Shown here in pieces: positions 1 to 5,818 of a stretch of DNA of 6,419 bases (position 1 is its first letter; each line of letters starts with the position of its first letter). The translations under genes and the position numbers were made by a program. This stretch comes from Desulfobacca acetoxidans. GTDB lineage: Bacteria; Desulfobacterota; Desulfobaccia; Desulfobaccales; 0-14-0-80-60-11. The stretch is from positions 1 to 6,419 of the forward strand of contig DZCR01000171.1 of NCBI GenBank assembly GCA_022736495.1. Reading direction: 5' to 3'. The notes beneath the pieces are model-generated. The model was given only the letters and a program-made list of their open reading frames with translations, did not search any database and was not told the origin of the DNA.

Positions 1-91
1 CCGTAAACCCCAGGACATACATCAGGCCATACCAGCGGATATGCAGGGGGCCAAGAGAGAACAGGATGGGATCGATATTGGGGAAGGTCAT
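1..91 (-). CDS. lgt: Prolipoprotein diacylglyceryl transferase, N-terminal fragment
   Basis: Lgt is an inner-membrane enzyme that transfers diacylglycerol from phosphatidylglycerol to the lipobox cysteine of prelipoproteins, the first step of lipoprotein maturation. Only the first 30 codons lie in the window; the gene runs off the left edge. The reading starts [18 protein letters not shown] and continues with [11 protein letters not shown]. This matches the characteristic Lgt N-terminus, in which a short periplasmic stretch with 'P-x-x-F-x-x-G-P-x-x-I-R-W-Y-G-L' leads into the first membrane helix. The start is the ATG at 91-89. No strong Shine-Dalgarno sequence precedes it. It lies 131 bp downstream of mnmG on the same strand, so it may be read through from mnmG or have its own promoter in the repeat-rich gap. 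The identity is well supported by the motif, but the rest of the gene cannot be judged. Confidence 0.87.
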   Translation of the reverse strand, partial: MTFPNIDPILFSLGPLHIRWYGLMYVLGFT

Positions 92-132
92 TTTGAGAGG
101 TCTGTTGTTATGGCAAGGAGTTAAGCCGCTGT

Positions 133-224
133 AAAAAATAACATGGCCATCTTGGTGACCAGAGCGGCATAAGGAGCCGTAACGAAATCGATATAAATGG
201 TCATGTTATTTCGTAACGGCTCCT
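133..224 (-). repeat. Two interleaved inverted repeats in the mnmG-lgt gap
   Basis: Two long dyads fill the gap between mnmG and lgt. Dyad A pairs 172-188 with 208-224 (16 of 17 positions match, loop of 19 nt); its outer arm covers the mnmG stop codon. Dyad B pairs 136-150 with 197-211 (14 of 15 match, and the odd pair is a G-U wobble in RNA). Read on the minus strand the order is A, B, A', B', with A and B sharing four bases at 208-211. The two stems are therefore either mutually exclusive or form a pseudoknot. Arm B' is followed on the minus strand by a run of six T (138-133), but the B loop is 46 nt, so this is not a textbook intrinsic terminator. It could be a dispersed REP/MITE-like element, a 3' end-processing structure for mnmG, or an attenuator-like leader for lgt. 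The repeats are seen directly; the function is inference. Confidence 0.75.
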
Positions 225-2130
225 AAACATCTATCCTCTTGCCCATTTTTTTGAGATGCACCTGGAGAACGGAAATCGCCGCCGGGGTAATGCCGGAGAT
301 CCGGGAGGCCTGGCCAAGAGAGGTCGGGCGCACCATGGACAATTTTTGCACCACCTCGGCGGAAAGACCGGCGAGGCCCTTATATTCAAAGTCTGGCGGC
401 AGGGCTACCATCTCCATTTTCTTGAAACGATCCACCTGTTCCTGCTGGCGCTGGATATACCCCTGGAATTTAATCTGTAACTGGATCTCATCCCTGACAG
501 AAGATTCCGCCAGTTGAAGCAGCTGCCCCTGAATCGCCGAATCAAAGGGCAGGCGCGCCAGTTGTTCCAGGCCAAGCTCAGGGCGGCGCAGGAGTTCGGC
601 CAGCGTTACCTTCTGCTTCAGATGCACGCTGCCCAGGGCCGACAAGGCCTCATTGGTCGCCTGATCCGGCTTGACCGCGAGGGATTCCAGAAAACTTACC
701 CCCTCTTCAATAGCGGTCTGTTTTGTCCGGTAACGCTGATACGCCCCATCGTCAAGCAGGCCAATATCATGCCCGATCTGACAGAGCCTGGTATCAGCAT
801 TATCCTCACGAAGCAACAACCGGTATTCGGCCCGGGAGGTGAAGAGGCGGTAAGGCTCCTTGGTGCCGCAGGTGACGAGGTCGTCAATGAGCACCCCGAT
901 ATAGGCCTGAGAGCGGTCAAGCACCAGCGGTTCCAGACCGCGGATAGAGCGCACGCTGTTGATCGCCGCCATCAGACCTTGGGCCGCAGCCTCTTCATAA
1001 CCGGAAGTGCCATTGATCTGGCCGGCCAGAAACAGACCCTGTACCCGCTTGGTTTCCAGCGACGGCTTGAGTTCCAGGGGATCCACATAGTCATACTCAA
1101 TAGCGTAGCCGGGGCGGATAATCCGGGCCTGTTCCAGCCCTTTGATGCTCTGGAGCATGGCCACCTGGGTGGCCAGCGGCAAACTGGTCGGCAGGCCGTT
1201 GGGATAGACCTCGGTGGTATCCAGCCCTTCGGGTTCGAGGAAGACCTGATGCCGGTCTTTTTCCGGGAAGCGCATGACCTTGTCCTCAATCGAAGGACAA
1301 TATCTGGCCCCGATCCCCTCGATAATCCCGGCATACATGGGGGACTTGTCGATGCCCGCGCGGATGATGGCGTGGGTACGGTCGTTGGTATAGGTGATAT
1401 GACAAGGGCGCTGGGGCAGGGTATAGTCGCCGGCTGCGCCAAAGGAAAAATGGGCCGGAGGCTGATCACTGTGTTGTGCTTCAAGCTCGGAGTAATTGAT
1501 GCTGCCGGCGGCAATACGCGGCACCGTTCCCGTCTTCATCCTCCCCACCCGAAATCCGGCGTCTTTGAACCATTGCGCCAGACTGGTGGAAGGGGTGTCG
1601 CCCATCCTTCCCGCCGGGAAGTTCTTGAGTCCTACATGGATCAGGCCATTCAAGAAAGTCCCGGTGGCCACCACCACGGCCTTGACCCGAATCTCTTCTT
1701 CAAGCGAGGTGATAAGGCCGCAGATCCGGCCATCCTCAACGATGAGCGAATCAACTACCGTCTGCCGGATCTCCAGGTTCTCTTGATTTTCAAGGACCGA
1801 CTTCATCCGCAAACGGTAGAGCAGGCGATCCGCCTGGGCCCGGGAAGAGCGAACCGCCGGGCCCTTGCTGGTATTGAGACGCCGGAACTGGATGGAAGTG
1901 GCGTCAATATTCTTCGCCATCTCGCCGCCCAGGGCATCAATTTCCCGCACCAGATGCCCCTTGGCCAAGCCACCAATAGCCGGGTTACAGGACATGGCGC
2001 CAATCGTGTCGGCATTGATGACCGCGACCAGGGTCTTGCATCCCATGCGGGCGGCGGCAAGAGCGGCCTCACAACCTGCATGACCGGCGCCGATCACGGC
2101 GACATCATACCAATTTGTTTCTTGACTCAT
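223..2130 (-). CDS. mnmG: tRNA uridine-5-carboxymethylaminomethyl modification enzyme MnmG (GidA)
   Basis: MnmG is a cytoplasmic FAD protein. With the GTPase MnmE it installs the (carboxymethyl)aminomethyl group at C5 of the wobble uridine in tRNAs reading split codon boxes. The 635-residue product has the usual family length. Visible features are the FAD dinucleotide-binding loop GAGHAG (14-19), [14 protein letters not shown] (47-60) with the conserved Cys48, [12 protein letters not shown] (277-288) with Cys278, and the family signature [17 protein letters not shown] (369-385). The C-terminal helical part, used by relatives to bind MnmE and tRNA, is intact and ends in KRIDV. The frame extends upstream to 2175, but family N-termini begin just before the '[10 protein letters not shown]' strand, and GGAG at 2139-2136 sits 5 nt before the ATG at 2130. 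That ATG is therefore preferred, with the adjacent ATG at 2133 as an alternative. The start overlaps the methyltransferase stop codon (TGATG), suggesting translational coupling. mnmE is not in the window. Confidence 0.97.
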   Translation of the reverse strand: MSQETNWYDVAVIGAGHAGCEAALAAARMGCKTLVAVINADTIGAMSCNPAIGGLAKGHLVREIDALGGEMAKNIDATSIQFRRLNTSKGPAVRSSRAQADRLLYRLRMKSVLENQENLEIRQTVVDSLIVEDGRICGLITSLEEEIRVKAVVVATGTFLNGLIHVGLKNFPAGRMGDTPSTSLAQWFKDAGFRVGRMKTGTVPRIAAGSINYSELEAQHSDQPPAHFSFGAAGDYTLPQRPCHITYTNDRTHAIIRAGIDKSPMYAGIIEGIGARYCPSIEDKVMRFPEKDRHQVFLEPEGLDTTEVYPNGLPTSLPLATQVAMLQSIKGLEQARIIRPGYAIEYDYVDPLELKPSLETKRVQGLFLAGQINGTSGYEEAAAQGLMAAINSVRSIRGLEPLVLDRSQAYIGVLIDDLVTCGTKEPYRLFTSRAEYRLLLREDNADTRLCQIGHDIGLLDDGAYQRYRTKQTAIEEGVSFLESLAVKPDQATNEALSALGSVHLKQKVTLAELLRRPELGLEQLARLPFDSAIQGQLLQLAESSVRDEIQLQIKFQGYIQRQQEQVDRFKKMEMVALPPDFEYKGLAGLSAEVVQKLSMVRPTSLGQASRISGITPAAISVLQVHLKKMGKRIDV

Positions 2131-2984
2131 CATGACTCCAAAGGACGATCTTTTTTCCACCAGATCAGGGCCCACCGGGGAGGGTGCTCGCGGCGAATAG
2201 TTATCTGGTTTCCCGCAGAAGACGGTGGGGGGATGACCCGAGACTGAAGATATCCCCGCAAGGCCTCTTCTTCTCGGGAACTGAGATCCTTGAACATCCA
2301 GCCATAGGATTGCAGGGCCTCATCCATGTCGGCAAAGACCATATCCCGCGCAAGCTCCAGGATCTCGATGGAGGGGTGAATCCCCAGTGCATAGAGGATA
2401 TTTACAGTATAGATATAATCCGGACCGGACTGAAACTCCCGGCCAATGGCGCCAAAGGCCGCCGGATCAAAGGGAGTTGGCGCTATCCGGTCGGTAATAA
2501 AGACATATTCGGTTGCATAATCGTTGAGTTTACGCAGGGCCGACGTAAGATCGTCAACCGCGAGCGAGCGGGAGGCAATGGCAATGTCGTGTTGTGCGAT
2601 TCCCAATTGCTGCCAATCGTCTTCCCACGAACCTTGGACAGTGCGGATATTTTTTATATTGCCAACCTGGGCCTGGCGATTCAGGACCGCAAGCATCCCG
2701 GGGGAGTAGTCAAGCGCCGTTACCGAACGTACCCGTTCCGCCAGCGGAAGGGCCAGAGTTCCTGGCCCAGAGCCCACATCAAGGACAGTGAACTCCGGGG
2801 TCAGCGCCAGACGAGCCAGCAGGAGCGAGACATACGCCGAACCCGCATTCCTGCCGGCAAAGGATTCGGCCTTCTTGTCCCAGTCAGCCGCCCCCTTGCT
2901 CGACCAGGACTTCTGCTTTCTCGCATTCCGCCACAGCAGATTCCAGTCTATATCGGCCAGTGTTGTTGCAGGATGGATAGGCAT
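2130..2984 (-). CDS. Class I SAM-dependent methyltransferase, substrate unknown
   Basis: This 284-residue soluble protein is a Rossmann-fold methyltransferase. Motif I is [16 protein letters not shown] (67-82), the glycine-rich SAM-binding loop. ALDYSPGML (90-98) carries the acidic residue expected to contact the SAM ribose. A likely motif III/IV region is QGSWEDDW (117-124) followed by [14 protein letters not shown] (132-145). Upstream of the fold is an aromatic and basic N-terminus (WNLLWRN, then WDKKAESFA at 35-43), which I recall from uncharacterised methyltransferases of anaerobes. The C-terminal part (about 170-284) is tryptophan- and arginine-rich and gives no clue to the substrate. 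There are no membrane segments or signal peptide. The gene is first in a minus-strand unit and overlaps mnmG by one base. That context might suggest an RNA or translation role, but the sequence does not show it. The ATG at 2984 is the only plausible start, yet it has no Shine-Dalgarno sequence and a heptamer array begins 14 nt upstream. Confidence 0.85.
   Translation of the reverse strand: MPIHPATTLADIDWNLLWRNARKQKSWSSKGAADWDKKAESFAGRNAGSAYVSLLLARLALTPEFTVLDVGSGPGTLALPLAERVRSVTALDYSPGMLAVLNRQAQVGNIKNIRTVQGSWEDDWQQLGIAQHDIAIASRSLAVDDLTSALRKLNDYATEYVFITDRIAPTPFDPAAFGAIGREFQSGPDYIYTVNILYALGIHPSIEILELARDMVFADMDEALQSYGWMFKDLSSREEEALRGYLQSRVIPPPSSAGNQITIRREHPPRWALIWWKKDRPLES
2136..2139 (-). promoter_or_regulatory. 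Ribosome binding site that sets the mnmG start
   Basis: GGAG on the minus strand lies inside the last codons of the upstream methyltransferase. It is 5 nt from the ATG at 2130 and only 2 nt from the ATG at 2133, which favours the inner ATG. It rules against the longer open frame beginning at 2175, whose extra residues have no counterpart in the family. Confidence 0.6.
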
Positions 2985-2998
2985 AACATTATAAAATA

Positions 2999-3086
2999 GG
3001 CTGAAGGTTGAAGGCTGAAGACTGAAGGCTGAAGGTTGAAGACTGAAGGTTGAAGTGCTGTTACCTTCAGCCTTCAGCCTTCAGAC
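2999..3086. repeat. Heptanucleotide tandem repeat array with inverted copies
   Basis: Eight head-to-tail copies of a 7-bp unit of consensus GGYTGAA (variants GGCTGAA, GGTTGAA and GACTGAA) run from 2999 to 3054. After an 11-bp spacer, three copies in inverted orientation (TTCAGCC, TTCAGCC, TTCAGAC) occupy 3066-3086. The two blocks can fold into an imperfect hairpin of about 21 bp (3034-3054 with 3066-3086) and an 11-nt loop. Neither side is followed by a T-run, so it does not look like an intrinsic terminator. Short heptamer arrays of this kind are known as dispersed intergenic repeats in several bacterial groups and tend to vary in copy number. The array lies just upstream of the methyltransferase start and about 75 bp before the rpmH promoter. 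It is too short-period to be CRISPR. Confidence 0.9.
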
Positions 3087-3162
3087 TATCCACCTGCCCC
3101 CATAAAATTAGCACAGCTTGCCCACTTCCGCAAGAGAAGGCCAAAAAGAGCAGTGAAAATGT

Positions 3163-3192
3163 TTGACAGTTGACCACATCTGTGTTTATAAT
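3163..3192 (+). promoter_or_regulatory. Sigma-70-type promoter for the rpmH cluster
   Basis: A perfect -35 hexamer TTGACA (3163-3168) and a perfect -10 hexamer TATAAT (3187-3192) are separated by 18 bp. Transcription would be expected to start near 3199-3200, giving an rpmH leader of roughly 95 nt. This strength suits a ribosomal-protein gene. Downstream genes rnpA and yidD follow with gaps of 10 bp and 1 bp, so this promoter probably drives the whole block. A small dyad (CACA-TC-TGTG, 3175-3184) lies in the spacer but is too short to call an operator. Confidence 0.8.
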
Positions 3193-3295
3193 TCTCTTTT
3201 TATTTTTGTGCTTTGCGACTGGGCTTCCGCCAACAGAGCACAAATCAGCTATTAAATCAGAATATCCATACATATCATGGGTCAGGAGTGAGTAA

Positions 3296-3433
3296 ATGAG
3301 TAAACGTACCTTTCAGCCAAGTAATATCAAACGTAGTCGCAAACATGGTTTTCGTCATCGCATGAGCACTGTTGCCGGTCGTGCTATTTTAAACGCCCGC
3401 CGCGCCAAGGGACGAAAACGGCTGTCCGCCTGA
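3296..3433 (+). CDS. rpmH: 50S ribosomal protein L34
   Basis: L34 is a small, very basic protein of the large ribosomal subunit. The 45-residue product starts [18 protein letters not shown], continues with [20 protein letters not shown] and ends in GRKRLSA. This is the standard L34 sequence, including 'TFQPSN-KR-RKHGFR-RM-T-AGR-L--RR-KGR-RLSA', at the normal length. The start ATG is preceded by AGGAG at 3284-3288 with a 7-nt gap. It is the first gene of the rpmH-rnpA-yidD-yidC-jag block and sits behind a consensus promoter at 3163-3192. rnpA begins 10 bp after its stop, an arrangement conserved across most bacteria. Nothing about the gene is unusual except that dnaA, its frequent divergent neighbour elsewhere, is not next to it. 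Confidence 0.98.
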   Translation: MSKRTFQPSNIKRSRKHGFRHRMSTVAGRAILNARRAKGRKRLSA

Positions 3434-3443
3434 TTGTGACGAG

Positions 3444-3779
3444 GTGTTCAAACTCCCAAAGATGCATCTGTTGCGTAAAGGATGGGAGTTTGAGCAGGTA
3501 TATAAACGGGGGAAGCGCTTGCATGGTCAAGGATTTACCCTGATTTTCCAGCGAAACAACCTCGAATACAACAGGATTGGAATCAGTGTGCACCGGCAGA
3601 TCAGAGGGGCCGTGAAGAGAAATCGCATCAAACGGATCATCAGAGAGTCGTTTCGCCTGCATCGTGAGTTATATCCGGCAGGGGCAGATATTGTTTTTGC
3701 CATTCGACCGGGTGTAGAGCTTGATTCCACAGTTGAGGTCAATCAGGCGGTAAGGGCCTGTACTCAAGTGGTCCGGTAG
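3444..3779 (+). CDS. rnpA: Ribonuclease P protein component
   Basis: RnpA is the small basic protein that binds the RNase P RNA and the 5' leader of precursor tRNAs, helping to remove the leader. The 111-residue product shows the family order: an N-terminal 'LPK...[18 protein letters not shown]' segment (4-26), the core strand [16 protein letters not shown] (45-60), and the RNA-binding signature [13 protein letters not shown] (59-71). [10 protein letters not shown] (81-90) follows near the C-terminus, which is short but within the family range. The start is uncertain. GTG at 3444 keeps the conserved 'LPK' residues and is preferred. An in-frame ATG at 3462 would leave only three residues before the LRK motif. 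Neither has a well-spaced Shine-Dalgarno sequence: GAGG at 3441-3444 overlaps the GTG and is 17 nt from the ATG. Coupling to rpmH translation may supply the ribosomes. yidD follows one base after the stop. Confidence 0.94.
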   Translation: MFKLPKMHLLRKGWEFEQVYKRGKRLHGQGFTLIFQRNNLEYNRIGISVHRQIRGAVKRNRIKRIIRESFRLHRELYPAGADIVFAIRPGVELDSTVEVNQAVRACTQVVR

Positions 3780-3780
3780 C

Positions 3781-4032
3781 ATGATGGACTCCCAACTTTC
3801 TTCCATACTTAGAGCCGTGCCGATAAAGAAACTTTTTATCGGGCTTATCAAGGGATATCGCTATCTCATCTCCCCCTTGCTCCCCCCAAGCTGTCGTTTT
3901 ACCCCCACTTGCTCAATCTATGCGATGGAAGCGATAGAGCGTTATGGCGCATGGCGCGGCACCTATCTCGCCGTTCGTCGAATTCTGCGCTGTCATCCCT
4001 TCTGCCGGGGTGGTTATGATCCGGTTCAATAA
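3781..4032 (+). CDS. yidD: Membrane protein insertion efficiency factor YidD
   Basis: YidD is a small, membrane-associated basic protein that assists YidC-dependent insertion and usually lies between rnpA and yidC, as here. The 83-residue product contains the family motif [19 protein letters not shown], with the paired cysteines, and the C-terminal motif [12 protein letters not shown]. An amphipathic segment, [19 protein letters not shown], precedes these and fits the membrane-associated helix. The ATG at 3781 lies one base after the rnpA stop (TAGCATG), so reinitiation could supply translation. Most family members, however, begin just before the 'KKLFIGLIK' segment, and an in-frame GTG at 3817 would give a more typical 71-residue protein. 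The first 12 residues ([12 protein letters not shown]) are therefore doubtful. yidC starts 43 bp downstream. Confidence 0.94.
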   Translation: MMDSQLSSILRAVPIKKLFIGLIKGYRYLISPLLPPSCRFTPTCSIYAMEAIERYGAWRGTYLAVRRILRCHPFCRGGYDPVQ

Positions 4033-4075
4033 TTTTTTCTTCCCACAGACAAGGGAATCCTTTTAGGAACACGGT

Positions 4076-5755
4076 ATGGATACTTATAGAGCACTTCTCG
4101 CTGTCGTCATCTCCTTTGTTATTCTGGTTGGTTATCAATATTTTTTCGTAGGCTTTGACGCCAAAAAGGGTGGAACGGAGCAAAGTGCCACGACCTCTTC
4201 CACCCCTTCCCCAGCCGCTCCCGCTCCTTCGCCTTCCGCCCAGACAACCGCTTCCCAACAAACGGCCATCCAGCAGCCCCCAGTTGCCCTCGATCGCCCG
4301 GCTCAGGAAGTTATCGTTGAGACCGATCTCTACAGTGCAGTGATCACCGAAAATGGCGGCGCTATCAAGAGTTTTATCCTCAAAGATTACAAGGAAACCC
4401 AGGCCAAAGACTCTGCCGGGATGCAATTGATCAAGACCACCGAGCAGGAAGGCTTTCCCTTGACCTTTTCCTGGGGGAGCGCCGCCAATACCTTATACAG
4501 CGCCAATACCGACAAGGTGCAGTTTAAGGGAGACGAGGCCGCCACCACCTTAACCCTGAAGGGCGCAACCGACTCCGGCCTTGAGCTGGAGCGGACCTAC
4601 AGCTTTCATCGCGACACCTACCTGCTCGAACTGGCGGTCAAGGTCAAAAATAGTTCGGCCACCCCCTTGCAAGGCTCCGCCCTCTTGCATCAAGTCAATC
4701 AGCCCTTCCACAAAGACACCAACGGCTCCATGACCGCGCTTTTTACCGGCCCGGCGGTATTGCTGGATAATCAACGCCAGGAGTTTGGTGCGAAGGAATT
4801 AACGAGTGCCAAGACAGTCCAGGGCAACGTCGAGTGGGCCGCTTACGACAGCACCTATTTCATGTGCGCCATCCTGCCCGAAGAGAAAAGCGGGGCCAGC
4901 GTCACCATGCAGGAGAAAGATAAAATGGTCTCCATGTCCCTGGGCGGCGCGCTCGATGTGTTACAACCAGGCCAGGAAAAGGTCTATCAGTATCGGGCCT
5001 ATTTTGGCCCCAAGAAGCTCTCTCTCCTGCAAAAGACCGGCTATAACCTCGACAAGGCCGTCAATTTCGGCTGGTTCGATGTCATGGCCAAACCCACCCT
5101 CTGGCTGTTGAATTTCTTCCACACCTATTTCAAGAATTACGGGATCGCGATTATCCTGGTGACCATTGCCTTCAAACTTGCCTTCTGGCCCATTGCCCAG
5201 AAGGGTCTCAAGTCGATGAAGAATATGCAGAAGTTACAGCCCAAGATGGTCAAGCTCAAGGAAAAGTACAAAGACGATCCGGCGATGATGAACAAGGAGG
5301 TCATGAACCTCTACAAGACCTACAAGGTCAACCCCTTGGGCGGCTGCTTGCCCATGATTTTACAGATCCCCGTCTTTTTTGCCCTGTACAAGGTTCTGCT
5401 CATGTGTATTGAGTTGCGACATGCGCCGTTCATGCTCTGGATCACCGACCTCTCCGCCCCCGACCGCTTGATGATCGGCATGAATATCCCCTATCTTGGC
5501 GGCATACCGGTGCTCACCCTGCTCATGGGCGCATCCATGTTCCTGCAACAGAAGATGACCCCGACAACAGCCGACCCCACCCAGGCCAAGATCATGATGT
5601 TTCTGCCCATCATGTTTACCTTCATGTTCTTGAATTTTGCATCCGGCCTGGTTCTCTACTGGTTTGTCAACAACCTGCTGGCCATCCTCCAGCAATACCT
5701 GATCAACCAACAGGCAAACAAACAATCGGCGGCACCGACACCCGGCATAATGTGA
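4076..5755 (+). CDS. yidC: Membrane protein insertase YidC
   Basis: YidC inserts and folds inner-membrane proteins, alone or with the Sec translocon. The 559-residue product has the Gram-negative layout. A first membrane helix (about 6-25, ALLAVVISFVILVGYQYFF) is followed by a low-complexity P/S/A/T/Q linker (about 35-70). The periplasmic beta-rich P1 domain spans about 75-315. The conserved insertase core runs from about 333 to 545: a TM2 region (about 353-375), a charged cytoplasmic hairpin with KSMKNMQKLQPKMVKLKEKY (379-398), the loop NPLGGCLPMILQIPVFFALY (419-438), and the last helices ending at WFVNNLLAILQQYLI. In TM2 the groove position that is Arg in E. coli (R366) and B. subtilis YidC is Lys367 here, keeping the positive charge. 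The ATG is preceded by AGGA (4065-4068) with a 7-nt gap. Its place after yidD and before jag is typical. Confidence 0.98.
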   Translation: MDTYRALLAVVISFVILVGYQYFFVGFDAKKGGTEQSATTSSTPSPAAPAPSPSAQTTASQQTAIQQPPVALDRPAQEVIVETDLYSAVITENGGAIKSFILKDYKETQAKDSAGMQLIKTTEQEGFPLTFSWGSAANTLYSANTDKVQFKGDEAATTLTLKGATDSGLELERTYSFHRDTYLLELAVKVKNSSATPLQGSALLHQVNQPFHKDTNGSMTALFTGPAVLLDNQRQEFGAKELTSAKTVQGNVEWAAYDSTYFMCAILPEEKSGASVTMQEKDKMVSMSLGGALDVLQPGQEKVYQYRAYFGPKKLSLLQKTGYNLDKAVNFGWFDVMAKPTLWLLNFFHTYFKNYGIAIILVTIAFKLAFWPIAQKGLKSMKNMQKLQPKMVKLKEKYKDDPAMMNKEVMNLYKTYKVNPLGGCLPMILQIPVFFALYKVLLMCIELRHAPFMLWITDLSAPDRLMIGMNIPYLGGIPVLTLLMGASMFLQQKMTPTTADPTQAKIMMFLPIMFTFMFLNFASGLVLYWFVNNLLAILQQYLINQQANKQSAAPTPGIM

Positions 5756-5818
5756 GCGCCCTCTTCCTCTCCCCCGATTCTCAAGCGATAAGTAAGTGAC
5801 CATTGAAGGATACTATCC

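Larger units (their letters stand above)
2985..3295. other. Divergent intergenic region between methyltransferase and rpmH
   Basis: These 311 bases separate two divergent transcription units. From left to right they hold a short AT-rich stretch, a heptamer repeat array with inverted copies (2999-3086), about 75 bp of unremarkable sequence, a consensus-like promoter (3163-3192), and an rpmH leader of roughly 95 nt ending in AGGAG at 3284-3288. A 68-codon minus-strand open frame (3273-3067) crosses the promoter and ends in the repeats; it resembles no protein I recognise and is judged spurious. I see no dnaA, no tRNA and no cluster of DnaA boxes. Confidence 0.75.

Noticed and set aside
514..2247. 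Long plus-strand open frame (577 codons) opposite mnmG
   Set aside because: It lies antisense to the clearly identified mnmG and extends into the methyltransferase. Its product has no recognisable motif, and the open frame is a by-product of mnmG codon bias.
2184..2999. Plus-strand open frame (271 codons) opposite the methyltransferase
   Set aside because: The minus-strand frame carries clear SAM-binding motifs, whereas this one has none and only mirrors it.
2999..3086. CRISPR array or intrinsic terminator at the heptamer repeats
   Set aside because: The unit is 7 bp with no spacers, and no T-run follows the possible hairpin on either strand.
3086..3178. Possible DnaA boxes near rpmH
   Set aside because: The best matches to TTATCCACA are 7 of 9 and only two were seen, which is expected by chance; no AT-rich unwinding element or dnaA adjoins them.
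3175..3184. CACA-TC-TGTG dyad in the rpmH promoter spacer as an operator
   Set aside because: Four-base arms are too short to support a repressor site without a second copy or conservation.
3067..3273. Minus-strand 68-codon frame in the divergent region
   Set aside because: It covers the rpmH promoter, ends inside the heptamer repeats, has no good RBS and resembles no known protein.
4040..4057. Hairpin TTCCC/GGGAA between yidD and yidC
   Set aside because: The stem is only 5 bp with an 8-nt loop, and the T-run comes before it rather than after. It is not a terminator on either strand.
3899..4426. Minus-strand 175-codon frame across yidD and yidC
   Set aside because: It is antisense to two well-identified genes. 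Its Gly/Arg/Ser-rich stretch is just the complement of the YidC linker.
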